Assembly: GCF_016881065.1 (NCBI RefSeq)
Contig: NZ_WXYN01000016.1
Span: forward strand, 27,004-91,003
DNA length: 64,000 nucleotides
DNA from: Planococcus soli
Lineage (GTDB): Bacteria; Bacillota; Bacilli; Bacillales_A; Planococcaceae
Direction: 5' to 3'
The notes beneath the pieces are model-generated. The model ran no database searches. It saw only the letters and a program-made list of their open reading frames with translations, and was not told the DNA's origin. Positions 53,181-62,076 of the stretch are shown here, piece by piece; position 1 is the stretch's first letter, and each line of letters starts with the position of its first letter. Both the position numbers and the translations under genes were made by a program.

Positions 53181-53214
53181 CTGGCCAATCCACCTCCTTA
53201 TCAAGCATATCCCC

Positions 53215-53243
53215 TTGACAGCGTTATCTTTTTAGATTACACT
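53215..53243 (+). promoter_or_regulatory. Sigma-A promoter of the NCS2 permease gene
   Basis: TTGACA, 17 bases, TACACT; 72 bases before the start. It begins 35 bases after the end of array 2. Confidence 0.7.
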
Positions 53244-53315
53244 CCTATCTTGGCTTACCTATTTCGATAGGCAGAGCGGGTAGGGAGAGGGCTAATTTAA
53301 TAGAAGGTTATGACT

Positions 53316-54614
53316 ATGTTTAATTGGATGGACCAATTTTTTGGTCTTCAGGAAAACGGCACGACGGTCAAACGTGAAATCACAGCGGGCTTGGTCGGCT
53401 TTTTTACGGTGGTCTACATTATCGCCGTCAATTCGCTGATCTTGTCGGAAGCGGGTATGCCGCTTGAAGCAGCGATAGTCGCAACTATTGCGGCGTCAGT
53501 GTTCGGCTGTTTGATCATGGGATTTTGGGGCAATGCCCCGATATTACTGGTTCCCGGTATGGGAATCAACGCCCTGTTCTCCTACACGATGGTCCAGTCG
53601 ATGGGCTTATCCTGGCAGGAAGCGCTGGCAGTGGTCTTTGTTTCCGGAGTGATTTTTGTGGCGGTGGCATTTACGCGTTTTGCGAAAATATTGAGCGCAG
53701 CAGTACCGCATTCACTGAAGGAAGCTATCACGGTCGGATTGGGTTTATTCCTGATGCTGATCGGCCTTGAGAAAGGCGGCATTGTTGAGCGCGGAACGAG
53801 TTCGATTCTGGCACTCGGTTCGCTTGCGGAAGCGCAGGTATTGGCAACGGTTCTGACCTTCCTTATCGCGATTGTATTGTTTATCCGCAACGTGCCGGGA
53901 AATTTCCTTATCACGATTGTGGTTGGAACAGCCATCGCTTCGTTTTTCGGGTTGATTGATTTCGGCAGCGTGAACGAGTCATCCATCGATGCGGCAGAAG
54001 CATTTGCGGTATTTGGAGCATTGTCTTTTGGCAATATCCTGTCCATGACGTTTTGGGTCGCAGTCTTTTCACTGACGATGGTGCTGGTATTTGAAAACAT
54101 CGGGCTTGTCCACGGACAAGTGGCGTTTATCGAACGTCCCGAGAAATTCGGACGTGCTTTCCAGGCAACTTCCGTATCTGCGATGACTTCCGGCGTTTTT
54201 GGAACGAGTCCCACAGTGGCGACAGTCGAAAGCGCGGCGGGTATGACAGCAGGCGGACGGACCGGTTTGACGACCATTACAGCCGGACTATTGTTTTTGG
54301 TTGCATCGTTCTTCATACCGGTGATCAAACTGATTCCGGACAGCGCGATTGCGCCGATCTTGATTATCATCGGTGGTTTGATGCTGCAGAATATCAAAAA
54401 CCTTGATATGAAGGACATGACTGAAAGCTTCCCGGCCTTGCTGATTGTGGCGTTGATACCTTTTACGTACAGCATTGCGGACGGCATCGCCATCGGATTC
54501 ATCTTGTATCCGATTTTGAAGATCGCTACCGGCAGATCGCGTGAAGTTTCACCGATTTTGTATGTAATCGCAGGTTTGTTCCTGGCGAATTTCGTATTTC
54601 ATTATTTAGGCTAG
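53316..54614 (+). CDS. NCS2 family nucleobase permease (PbuG/PbuO-like)
   Basis: 432 residues with about 12-14 membrane segments. It is of the AzgA/PbuG type: an N-terminal FGLQENGTTVKREITAGL, and the substrate-site segments VPGMGINALFSYT and GTSPTVATVESAAGMTAGGRTGL (about residues 293-315, quoted loosely). These proteins import hypoxanthine, guanine or adenine with protons. I prefer ATG 53316 (eight bases after AGAAGG) over 53310. No purine riboswitch is seen in its leader. Confidence 0.92.
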   Translation: MFNWMDQFFGLQENGTTVKREITAGLVGFFTVVYIIAVNSLILSEAGMPLEAAIVATIAASVFGCLIMGFWGNAPILLVPGMGINALFSYTMVQSMGLSWQEALAVVFVSGVIFVAVAFTRFAKILSAAVPHSLKEAITVGLGLFLMLIGLEKGGIVERGTSSILALGSLAEAQVLATVLTFLIAIVLFIRNVPGNFLITIVVGTAIASFFGLIDFGSVNESSIDAAEAFAVFGALSFGNILSMTFWVAVFSLTMVLVFENIGLVHGQVAFIERPEKFGRAFQATSVSAMTSGVFGTSPTVATVESAAGMTAGGRTGLTTITAGLLFLVASFFIPVIKLIPDSAIAPILIIIGGLMLQNIKNLDMKDMTESFPALLIVALIPFTYSIADGIAIGFILYPILKIATGRSREVSPILYVIAGLFLANFVFHYLG

Positions 54615-54628
54615 AGCCGATAAAGAGA

Positions 54629-54660
54629 AACGCACTTGCTGAGGCAAGTGCGTTTTTTTC
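54629..54660 (+). terminator. Rho-independent terminator
   Basis: Stem AACGCACTTGC / GCAAGTGCGTT followed by a run of T. Confidence 0.88.
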
Positions 54661-54709
54661 TATGGCAGTGTACAATAAAGGCAAGAAGATCCAAAAGGAG
54701 CGGATAAAG

Positions 54710-54895
54710 ATGAAATACACCAAATCCAAAATGGAACAGTTGGTCAGCGATCATCCGGAACTGAAAAAACGGCTGAAAGTCCTGATGAAAGAAATGGAGC
54801 TCGAAAAAGGCTTTGCCTTAAAAGCGCTCTACCATTCAGAAGTGACCGACAACGGACCTTATCAGAAAGATTATCAGGATCTCGACTGGGAATAA
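54710..54895 (+). CDS. Small charged protein of unknown function
   Basis: 61 residues, highly charged and helical, no membrane segment or cysteine. It begins MKYTKSKMEQLVSDHPELKKR and ends in an acidic DYQDLDWE. The ATG at 54710 follows AAAAGGAGCGGATAAAG. It has its own terminator. No family is recognised. Confidence 0.6.
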   Translation: MKYTKSKMEQLVSDHPELKKRLKVLMKEMELEKGFALKALYHSEVTDNGPYQKDYQDLDWE

Positions 54896-54903
54896 AACCA
54901 TAG

Positions 54904-54938
54904 AAAAACACCCTCCATTTGAAATTGAGGGTGTTTTT
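54904..54938. terminator. Bidirectional terminator
   Basis: Stem AAAAACACCCTC / GAGGGTGTTTTT between convergent genes. Confidence 0.88.
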
Positions 54939-54946
54939 CTATGCGG

Positions 54947-55834
54947 TTAAAAATTTTGTTTATCAAGCCATTCCTTCCAGTAATTCACATCGCTTCCCAA
55001 GTACCAGCGGTTGCCTTCTACTTGTTCATAATCGACTCCACGTCCCCCGAGAATAAAATGCATTTCGGGGTTGGCTTTGGATAAAGCGTCGACATACTGA
55101 TTGGCTATGGGCAGCATTTTACTCGAAGCAATAGACATGCACATCAACTTGAAATTTTGTTTGCTGACCATTTCCTCCAAGCCATCCAGAGGAGTGTCCG
55201 GGCCGATATAGACCACAGAAAAGCCGTTCTCCCGCAGGAATAAGGTGAACAGCAGCAAGCCTAGCTGATGCTGTTCACCACTTGGGCTGAGAGCTATGAC
55301 TTTCGGTAATTTTGAAGAAACCGGGAAAACACGGAAAAACTGATTAAAGCGCTGCTGAACAATGTGAGTGATCATGTGTTCATGGGCAACGCTAATGACG
55401 CCATTTTCCCATGCCTCTCCGATGCGCACCATCAGCGGCGCGATGATATGGAAAAAGACTGTCTGGTGGTGGAATAGGGAAAAATGCAGATCCAACAAAT
55501 AGTTGAAGCGCTCCGTATCCATCTCGGCTGCAGCCTGAAAAAGTTGATTGATTTGTTCATCGTATTCCATCGCCTCTATTGGAGGGTGTTCTTTATTCGG
55601 AACGATGAATTGCTTGCGTGAAGCATGAAGCTTTTTTACAGCTTCGCTGATTTTCATGCCGTTGTCTTGTACTTGTATTTTGAGCCATTTCAAATCTTCC
55701 AGATTTTGATCCGAATACAAGCGGTGTCCAGATTCCGTTCGGGCAGGGGTGATTGCGCTGTAGCGCGTTTCCCAGGAACGGATCGTCACTTTCGGCATAT
55801 CTAAGATTTTGGCAGCTGCCTTAATATTATACAT
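54947..55834 (-). CDS. MerR-family B12-binding regulator, CarH/LitR-like photoreceptor
   Basis: 295 residues. Residues 1-70 are a MerR winged helix-turn-helix (TIRSWETRY, then GHRLY). Residues about 90-165 are the B12 helical cap with the Wx9EH motif (W142, E152-H153) that shields adenosylcobalamin in CarH. Residues about 175-295 are a cobalamin-binding Rossmann domain with ExHxxG at 187-192, where H189 would be the lower ligand. Light breaks the cobalt-carbon bond in this family and releases DNA, often to induce carotenoid genes. No carotenoid genes are in the window. A palindromic operator candidate lies upstream. Confidence 0.9.
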   Translation of the reverse strand: MYNIKAAAKILDMPKVTIRSWETRYSAITPARTESGHRLYSDQNLEDLKWLKIQVQDNGMKISEAVKKLHASRKQFIVPNKEHPPIEAMEYDEQINQLFQAAAEMDTERFNYLLDLHFSLFHHQTVFFHIIAPLMVRIGEAWENGVISVAHEHMITHIVQQRFNQFFRVFPVSSKLPKVIALSPSGEQHQLGLLLFTLFLRENGFSVVYIGPDTPLDGLEEMVSKQNFKLMCMSIASSKMLPIANQYVDALSKANPEMHFILGGRGVDYEQVEGNRWYLGSDVNYWKEWLDKQNF

Positions 55835-55868
55835 AGCATTACCTTCATTCTATAGATTTATGGTATTT

Positions 55869-55895
55869 GTTGTACAAATATTATACAACGTATAA
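55869..55895. promoter_or_regulatory. Candidate operator of the B12-dependent regulator
   Basis: Nested inverted repeats: GTTGTA (55869-55874) pairs with TACAAC (55884-55889), TTGTACAA is palindromic (55870-55877), and TTATAC-AAC-GTATAA is perfect (55881-55895). It sits 35 bases before the regulator start. Confidence 0.55.
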
Positions 55896-55934
55896 TCAAA
55901 CCCGTAAAGCTGGATACAATATTCGACAAAAGGA

Positions 55935-55966
55935 CAAGAAAGCGGGCTCTCCTGAGAGAGCCCGCT
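55935..55966 (-). terminator. Terminator of the MFS gene at 55969
   Basis: Perfect 11-bp stem AGCGGGCTCTC / GAGAGCCCGCT, followed on the minus strand by TTCTT. Confidence 0.78.
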
Positions 55967-55968
55967 GG

Positions 55969-57168
55969 CTATACAGCCGTAGAAGCTTTTGCGGCACGCG
56001 AACGCTGCCAAGCCACTGTGATAAACATGGTTATCATCAACATGATGAGACCCAAAATGAAGGGGTATACAATATTGATATCGTAAAGAACACCTGCCAG
56101 CAAAGGGCCAATGACATTCCCGATACTCATGTAAGCATTGTTCATGCCCATTGCAAAGCCAACTTCACCATCAGCCATTTTTGAGATCAAAGTATTGAGG
56201 ACAGGGCGCAAAATGGAAGTAGCCAGGAAAATCACCAGTGAAACGGCAAAGAACATAGCGTAGCTTCCGGCAAACAAGGACATCAGGAAGCCAAATGCTG
56301 CCACGCCCAAGAAGGCGATGAGAATGGTCACTTCTCCATAGCGGCGAACAATCCGGTCAACGATAAACAATTGGACGATAACACTGACGACACCTGTCGC
56401 GGTAATCATAAAGGCGATATCCTTCGCAGTAGAGTCAAACTGATTGTCTAAATACAGGCCGACCACCGATTCATATGCCAGCAAGCCAAAGCTCATGACG
56501 AGTGTAATGACCAATGGAATAAAGTACGGCATCTTGGTGGAACGGCCAATTTTGACAAGCATGGATTCTTCATCTGTTAGCTTGGCTGCCAATTTAGGAT
56601 CGGCATCTGTGGCATCGTGTTCTTTCAGCCAGATGACAGAAAAGAGGACAGCTCCTAAGGATACGAGTGCCGACACAAGGAAAGGCAATTTCAATCCGTA
56701 ATCAGCTAAAAATCCGCCGATTCCAGGTCCGACGACAATTCCGAGCGACATGGCGGCCGAAACCAGGCTGGTTCCTTTTGCACGCTGGTCAAAAGTCGTG
56801 ATGTCCGCAATGTAGGCGAAGATAGCCGGGATCAGCATTGCGGCCCCCACTCCGCCAATAACACGTGATAAATACAAAACCCAAATGGAATCAGAAGCAT
56901 AGAATACGAACATGGAGATGGTCAAACCGAGCAAGCCGTAAATGATCATCTTTCGTCGGCCGTGTTGATCGGCCCATTTGCCGGCAATTGGCGAGAAGAC
57001 GAATTGGGCAGCAGCGAAAATGGCAATCATCAAACCGGCGGCCATCCCGCCCTGATTGATTGATTCCAAATAGGAAGGCAGAATTGGAATGACGATTCCG
57101 AAGCTGGCGATGGCGATGAACATATTGATCATCAAGATAAAAATTTTCTTTTTTTGGTCCGCAGACAT
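55969..57168 (-). CDS. MFS multidrug efflux protein (NorA/Bmr-like, DHA1)
   Basis: 399 residues with 12 helices. Motif A is GKWADQHGRRKMI, motif C is LGIVVGPGIGGFLAD, and the second-half repeat is present: the pattern of NorA, Bmr, Blt and MdtG exporters. The start ATG at 57168 follows AAGAGGATACCTGCT; the open frame upstream to 57477 has no ribosome site. It lies upstream of the B12 regulator on the same strand, but terminators separate them. Confidence 0.9.
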   Translation of the reverse strand: MSADQKKKIFILMINMFIAIASFGIVIPILPSYLESINQGGMAAGLMIAIFAAAQFVFSPIAGKWADQHGRRKMIIYGLLGLTISMFVFYASDSIWVLYLSRVIGGVGAAMLIPAIFAYIADITTFDQRAKGTSLVSAAMSLGIVVGPGIGGFLADYGLKLPFLVSALVSLGAVLFSVIWLKEHDATDADPKLAAKLTDEESMLVKIGRSTKMPYFIPLVITLVMSFGLLAYESVVGLYLDNQFDSTAKDIAFMITATGVVSVIVQLFIVDRIVRRYGEVTILIAFLGVAAFGFLMSLFAGSYAMFFAVSLVIFLATSILRPVLNTLISKMADGEVGFAMGMNNAYMSIGNVIGPLLAGVLYDINIVYPFILGLIMLMITMFITVAWQRSRAAKASTAV

Positions 57169-57541
57169 AGCAGGTATCCTCTTTTCTTCTATATAGTATT
57201 CCGAATTTATTTTCTTCAGCTTTTCTATATTATTTGAGCAAAAACTTCCTGTCAACGGAACCGGCTTGATATATTTTCCAACTTTTAAGTATGTAAAAAG
57301 GAACGTCGATTTGCTGGAGAATAGAGGCCGAACAATGGCCAATTGGCGCGAATAAAAACCATTTCCAGAATGCAAGAAAAATGGTTTGGTCCTTGGAATA
57401 TCTATACTACAATGTTGCAGAGATGTGAAAGGAATCGGATGAAACCGCCTATTCCAGAGTCGGCTTAATTTTGGCATAAACGGGAATGGGATATAATAAA
57501 TGTACAGGCTAACAAACTAAAGCCTACGAAAGGTGATAAAG
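57169..57541. other. Intergenic stretch with a hairpin and a candidate promoter
   Basis: 373 bases between divergent genes. Seen: AAACCATTT / AAATGGTTT hairpin at 57356-57387 and a candidate sigma-A promoter for the CoA-transferase gene, TTTTGG-17-TATAAT at 57469-57497. No gene or riboswitch recognised. Confidence 0.5.
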
Positions 57542-59038
57542 GTGGACAATAAACTTCATCGTATCAAAGCCATTGAATTACAGGATCGGGTTGTTTCTGC
57601 TGACGAGGCAGCGTCTTGGATCAAAGACGGAATGACACTCGGATTAAGTGGATTTACACGTGCGGGGGATGCCAAAGCGATACCGTATGCATTGGTTCGC
57701 CGTGCAGAAACAGAGCAGTTTAAAGTGAATGTCTTTACGGGCGCTTCTTTAGGCTCTGATGTGGATAAGCTGATGGCGGAAGCCGGAATCGTCCATAAGC
57801 GTTTGCCGTTTCAGGCAGAGCCAGCCATGCGCAGAAAAATCAACAGCGGCGACATGCTGTTTGTCGATCACCATTTGTCCCAGACGGCTGAATGGGTTCG
57901 GGCAGGAGTTATTGAACCGATTGATTTTGCTGTTATTGAAGCTTTGGAGATTACGGAAGACGGGATGATCATCCCAACAACTTCAGTAGGGAATTCTTCT
58001 GTTTTCGTCACGCACGCTAAAAACGTTATAATCGAAATCAATCTTGCGCAGCCCCAGTTGTTTAGAGGCGTGCACGATATTTATGAACCCGGAAAACAAG
58101 GGCAGCGTTCACCGATTCCGTTGACGCGCGTCAATGACCGCATCGGGACAATCGGAATACCGGTCGATCCGGAAAAAGTACGGGGCATTGTCTTTACTTC
58201 ACAACCGGATTCGCCTTCGACCATCCTGCAGCCGGATGCCGAAACTGAAGTGATGGCTGATCATTTATTGAATTTCCTGCGCTCAGAAGTAGCGTCCGGC
58301 AGGTTGACCAATCAGCTCGCACCGCTGCAATCAGGAATTGGCTCTGTGGCGAATGCGGTACTTCACGGTCTCGTTGATTCGGAATTTCATGACTTGGAAG
58401 TATACTCCGAAGTTCTGCAAGATGCTGTTTTTGATTTGATTGATGCTGGGAAAGTGACGTTTGCTTCCGCTTCCTCGATTACTTTGTCTAGAGAAAAGAT
58501 GGAGCAGGTATTTGGCAACTTTGAAAAGTACCGCGATAAAATCATTTTGCGGCCGCAGGAAATTACAAATCACCCAGGTTTGGTTCGCCGGCTTGGGCTG
58601 ATTTCCATCAATACGGCATTGGAATTTGATATTTATGGCAATGTGAACTCGACTCATGTGTCAGGCACGAAAATGATGAATGGAATTGGCGGTTCCGGCG
58701 ATTTTGCCCGCAATGCCCGCTTGTCGATCTTTGTCACCAAGTCCATTGCCAAAGACGGCATCATATCCAGCATTGTTCCGTTTGCAACACATGTGGACCA
58801 TACCGAGCATGATGTAGATATTGTTGTGACCGAACAAGGATATGCAGATTTGCGAGGACTTGCTCCGCGCGAACGGGTCAGCCTGATTATTGAGAACTGC
58901 ATGCATCCCATGTACCGCGACCAAATGCGCCGTTATTATGAAGAGGCGCTGCTGCGAGGCGGCCAGACACCACACGTGCTGGAAAAAGCCTTTTCCTGGC
59001 ATGCCAATTTGGCGAACAATGGTACAATGCTGTTATAG
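57542..59038 (+). CDS. Acetyl-CoA hydrolase/transferase family protein (succinyl-CoA:acetate CoA-transferase type), copy 1
   Basis: 498 residues, full length for the ACH1/Cat1/AarC family. It moves CoA between acetate and succinate or another acid through a glutamyl-CoA intermediate; the Glu of EVYSEVLQD is the expected catalytic residue, and GIGSVANAV and VTEQGYADLRGLAPRER are family signatures. GTG 57542 follows AAAGGTG with good spacing. A close paralogue lies 1 kb downstream, with a LytTR regulator between them. Confidence 0.92.
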   Translation: MDNKLHRIKAIELQDRVVSADEAASWIKDGMTLGLSGFTRAGDAKAIPYALVRRAETEQFKVNVFTGASLGSDVDKLMAEAGIVHKRLPFQAEPAMRRKINSGDMLFVDHHLSQTAEWVRAGVIEPIDFAVIEALEITEDGMIIPTTSVGNSSVFVTHAKNVIIEINLAQPQLFRGVHDIYEPGKQGQRSPIPLTRVNDRIGTIGIPVDPEKVRGIVFTSQPDSPSTILQPDAETEVMADHLLNFLRSEVASGRLTNQLAPLQSGIGSVANAVLHGLVDSEFHDLEVYSEVLQDAVFDLIDAGKVTFASASSITLSREKMEQVFGNFEKYRDKIILRPQEITNHPGLVRRLGLISINTALEFDIYGNVNSTHVSGTKMMNGIGGSGDFARNARLSIFVTKSIAKDGIISSIVPFATHVDHTEHDVDIVVTEQGYADLRGLAPRERVSLIIENCMHPMYRDQMRRYYEEALLRGGQTPHVLEKAFSWHANLANNGTMLL

Positions 59039-59050
59039 GAATGAAACTCT

Positions 59051-59085
59051 AAACCAGTCCTTTTCATGAGAGGGCTGGTTTTTTT
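59051..59085 (+). terminator. Rho-independent terminator
   Basis: Stem AAACCAGTCCT / AGGGCTGGTTT with one wobble, then T run. Confidence 0.82.
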
Positions 59086-59143
59086 ATGGAATAAAAGTTT
59101 TTCATGTATAATCAAAGCATTGAGTTGAATCAGGAGGGTTATG

Positions 59144-59788
59144 ATGGAAAGTTTTACACTGGGCTCACTGCTGAATGTCATGGGAGAACTATTTTCCGAT
59201 GAAATTTCAATCGCTGTGACAAATACTAAAGAGTATATTTACTACCGTCCAAGCAAGCGGGTGGACTTGAAGATAAAAGCGGGGGATCCGGTGAAACCCG
59301 GAACTATCGCCCATAAAGCGTTGACGGCGAATCAGAAAACATCTGAATTCATCAACCGCGAACTTTTCGGGGTGCCTTACCATGGAATGGCGGTGCCGTT
59401 CGATCAAGATGGCGAACTGCAGGGATGTGTCATGGCCATCTATCCAGCATTCACTGAAGGCAAGTCGGTGGTTACTGTGAAAAGCCCGGATGGCTGGAAG
59501 CCGATTCCTTTCACGGAAGTTAAATATCTGGAAGTGAAAGACCGCAAAACCCATGTCCATGCAGAAGGATATTCAGGAACCAATAAGAATTCTCTTCAGG
59601 AATTCGAATTCCTCCTGCCGCGCGAATCATTTATCCGCTGCCATCGTTCATTCATCGTCAACGTCAATCATATAGAAGAAATTTACCCCGATACGCATTC
59701 GACATTCGTGCTGGCGATGAACAACGGAGAACGGATTCCAGTCAGCCAGTCCTACTCGAGCTATTTTAGAAAACTTCTAGGTTTTTAA
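59144..59788 (+). CDS. LytTR-domain transcriptional regulator with N-terminal sensor-like domain
   Basis: 214 residues. The C-terminal about 100 residues are a LytTR DNA-binding domain (KYLEVKDRKTHVHAEG, then FIRCHRSFIVNVNHIEEI). The N-terminal about 110 residues resemble a PAS/roadblock-like sensor rather than a response-regulator receiver; no phospho-Asp pattern is visible. It sits between the two CoA-transferase paralogues, so it probably controls one or both. Ligand unknown. Start ATG 59144 (59141 also possible) after AGGAGGGTT. Confidence 0.85.
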   Translation: MESFTLGSLLNVMGELFSDEISIAVTNTKEYIYYRPSKRVDLKIKAGDPVKPGTIAHKALTANQKTSEFINRELFGVPYHGMAVPFDQDGELQGCVMAIYPAFTEGKSVVTVKSPDGWKPIPFTEVKYLEVKDRKTHVHAEGYSGTNKNSLQEFEFLLPRESFIRCHRSFIVNVNHIEEIYPDTHSTFVLAMNNGERIPVSQSYSSYFRKLLGF

Positions 59789-60094
59789 AAAAAACGAAAC
59801 GCCTGTTCAGGCCGAAAAAAGCGCTGGAATATGCGCTTTTTTTTGTGTTTTTTCGAAGAAATGCTGCTTGAGACACTCATTTCTCTGCTTGGCGGTTTTA
59901 AACTCTTTTCGACTCTGTAAATCTCAATTCCTAAATAGAATAAGTTAAAATTATCTAATAATTGAAAGATGATAGATGATGAGCAGCTCTACCCTTTTTA
60001 AGCGAGATGTGACTTTCTATTGAGTGACCGTTCATGAAAACGCTTTATTAATAAGGAAGAACTGCCAAACTAACTTTGGAAGAGAGTGATAAAG
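59789..60094. other. Intergenic stretch with one terminator
   Basis: 306 bases. Only the terminator at 59815-59844 is recognised; the rest is AT-rich leader for the second CoA-transferase and may hold LytTR sites that I cannot define by eye. Confidence 0.5.
59815..59844 (+). terminator. Rho-independent terminator
   Basis: Stem AAAAAAGCGC / GCGCTTTTTT, eight-base loop, further T. Confidence 0.83.
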
Positions 60095-61609
60095 ATGGAA
60101 AAAAAACTAGAACGCATTAAAGCGAAACAGCTGCAGGATCGGGTAACGACACCGGAAGAAGCGGCTTCATGGATACAGGACGGCATGACACTGGGGCTTA
60201 GCGGATTTACACGTGCCGGAGATGTGAAAGCGGTTCCTTTCGCATTAGTGAAACGCGCGGAAAGCGAAAGCTTTAAAGTGAATGTGTTTACAGGAGCTTC
60301 TTTAGGCTCAGACATTGACCGGTTATTTGCAGAAGCAGGCATCGTCAACAAACGTTTGCCATTTCAGGCAGAGCCGGCGATGCGCAATAAAATTAACTCT
60401 GGGGAAATGCTGTTTGTGGATCACCACCTGTCGCATACGGCAGAATGGATCCGCACGGGAGTCACGGAAACGATTGATTTTGCAATCATTGAAGCCTTGT
60501 CTATTACAGAAGATGGCATGATCATTCCGACAACTTCTGTTGGGAACTCAGCTGTTTTTGCAAAGCACGCTAAAAATATCATCATTGAAATTAATCTGTC
60601 GCAGCCTGAATTATTTGAAGGACTGCATGACATTTATGACACGGGCAAACAGGGTGAGCGTTCACCAATCCCATTGACAGCAGTGGATCAGCGCATCGGC
60701 ACTATCGGGATTCCGATTGACATGGAAAAAGTCAGAGGCATTGTTTTTACTGAGCAATTGGATTCACCTTCGAATATTGTTCCACCGGACGAAGAAACTA
60801 AAATCATGGCAGATCATTTGCTTGAATTTTTACGTTCTGAAATTCGTGTCGGAAGATTGACCGAGAAATTGGCTCCTTTGCAATCAGGCATCGGATCTGT
60901 TGCGAATGCCGTTTTGCATGGCATGGTCGATTCAGAATTCAAGGATTTGGAAGTGTATTCGGAAGTGCTGCAAGACTCTGTCTTTGATTTGATCGATGCA
61001 GGAAAAGTGAATTTCGCATCTTGTTGCTCCATCACATTATCTGAACCGAAAATGAAACAGGTTTTTGGTGAATTTGAAAACTACCGGAACAAGATTATTA
61101 TGCGACCACAGGAAATTTCCAATCATCCTGAAATTATCCGCCGACTCGGATTGATTTCAATCAATACCGCTTTGGAGTTCGACATGTATGGAAACGTAAA
61201 CTCGACGCATGTATCAGGTACGAAAATGATGAACGGCATCGGTGGTTCAGGCGACTTTGCGCGAAATGCACGCTTGGCGATTTTTGTAACAAAATCGATT
61301 GCCAAAGGCGGCAACATTTCAAGTGTTGTACCGTTTGTATCCCACGTGGACCACACGGAGCACGATGTGGATGTAGTCGTAACCGAGCAGGGATACGCAG
61401 ATCTTCGCGGTCTGGCACCGCGTGAACGCGTGGAAGTCATCCTCGCAAACTGTGTCCACCCAACGTACCGTGCGCAACTTCGTGAATATTATGATGAAGC
61501 TTTAACACGCGGCGGCCAAACACCGCATGTATTGGAAAAAGCTTTCTCATGGCACGCAGATCTGGCAAAAAACGGCACGATGCTCCAGAAGAAAGAACAA
61601 TTGGTCTAA
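60095..61609 (+). CDS. Acetyl-CoA hydrolase/transferase family protein, copy 2
   Basis: 504 residues and colinear with copy 1 at 57542 without visible gaps; differences are mainly conservative and third-position. The catalytic-region EVYSEVLQD, GIGSVANAV and VTEQGYADLRGLAPRER are all kept, so both copies should be active. One local difference is CCSITLSEPK here against SSITLSREK in copy 1. ATG 60095 after AGAGAGTGATAAAG. The stop codon at 61607-61609 runs directly into the 125-bp repeat block. Confidence 0.92.
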   Translation: MEKKLERIKAKQLQDRVTTPEEAASWIQDGMTLGLSGFTRAGDVKAVPFALVKRAESESFKVNVFTGASLGSDIDRLFAEAGIVNKRLPFQAEPAMRNKINSGEMLFVDHHLSHTAEWIRTGVTETIDFAIIEALSITEDGMIIPTTSVGNSAVFAKHAKNIIIEINLSQPELFEGLHDIYDTGKQGERSPIPLTAVDQRIGTIGIPIDMEKVRGIVFTEQLDSPSNIVPPDEETKIMADHLLEFLRSEIRVGRLTEKLAPLQSGIGSVANAVLHGMVDSEFKDLEVYSEVLQDSVFDLIDAGKVNFASCCSITLSEPKMKQVFGEFENYRNKIIMRPQEISNHPEIIRRLGLISINTALEFDMYGNVNSTHVSGTKMMNGIGGSGDFARNARLAIFVTKSIAKGGNISSVVPFVSHVDHTEHDVDVVVTEQGYADLRGLAPRERVEVILANCVHPTYRAQLREYYDEALTRGGQTPHVLEKAFSWHADLAKNGTMLQKKEQLV

Positions 61610-62006
61610 AGAAAAGCGGAAGCGGCCGTTCAGCTCCGACAGGCGTAAGACGATCTGGCGAAGCGGCGCTCTTTGCCGCACAGTCAGAGTGGGTTATGAC
61701 CCGAGGAGTTGGCCGCTGGAGTCTGGACAATAAGAAAAGCGGAGACAGCCGTTTAGCCCCGACAAGCGCTGGAAGCCTTATCGATAATGGCGTTTTTTTG
61801 CCATTGGTGATAAGGCTGAAGCGACTCGAGGGGCTGGCTGTCGGAGTCTGGACAATAAAGAAAAGCGGAGACAGCCGTTTAGTCCCGACAAGCGCTGGAA
61901 GCCTTATCGATAATGGCGTTTTTTGCCATTGGTGATAAGGCTGAAGCGACGCGAGGGGCTGGCTGTCGGAGTCTGGACAATAAGAAAAGCGGAAGCGCCC
62001 ATTCAG
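61610..62006. repeat. Tandem 125-bp palindromic elements, three units plus a partial
   Basis: The junction GGAGTCTGGACAATAA occurs at 61718, 61843 and 61968, exactly 125 bp apart, each followed by GAAAAGCGGA. Units 2 (61734-61858) and 3 (61859-61983) differ at only about four positions. Unit 1 (61610-61733) keeps the ends but has a different body. Each unit folds into a long interrupted hairpin: outer arms AGCGGCC/GGCCGCT in unit 1 and GACAGCC/GGCTGTC in units 2 and 3. No coding function is supported. Confidence 0.8.
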
Positions 62007-62038
62007 CGTTAAAGCTTTACACGCCATACAACTCAATT

Positions 62039-62074
62039 AAAGCCAGGCTGCCTGAAAAGGCGGCCTGGCTTTTT
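62039..62074. terminator. Terminator between the repeat block and the VOC gene
   Basis: Stem AGCCAGGCtGCC / GGCgGCCTGGCT with T run on the plus side. Confidence 0.7.
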
Positions 62075-62076
62075 GC

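Noticed and set aside
53244-53315. Purine riboswitch in the NCS2 permease leader
   Set aside because: The leader is only about 70 bases and lacks the conserved purine-aptamer loop sequences.
53582-54502. 306-residue minus-strand frame
   Set aside because: Antisense shadow of the NCS2 permease with unnatural composition; no ribosome site.
57169-57477. N-terminal extension of the MFS exporter
   Set aside because: The extension has no ribosome site and is not membrane-like; ATG 57168 has a good site and gives normal NorA-type length.
61437-62036. 199-residue minus-strand frame with internal repeats
   Set aside because: It runs across the 125-bp palindromic units and the antisense of the CoA-transferase gene; its repeats are explained by the DNA repeats and it has no ribosome site.
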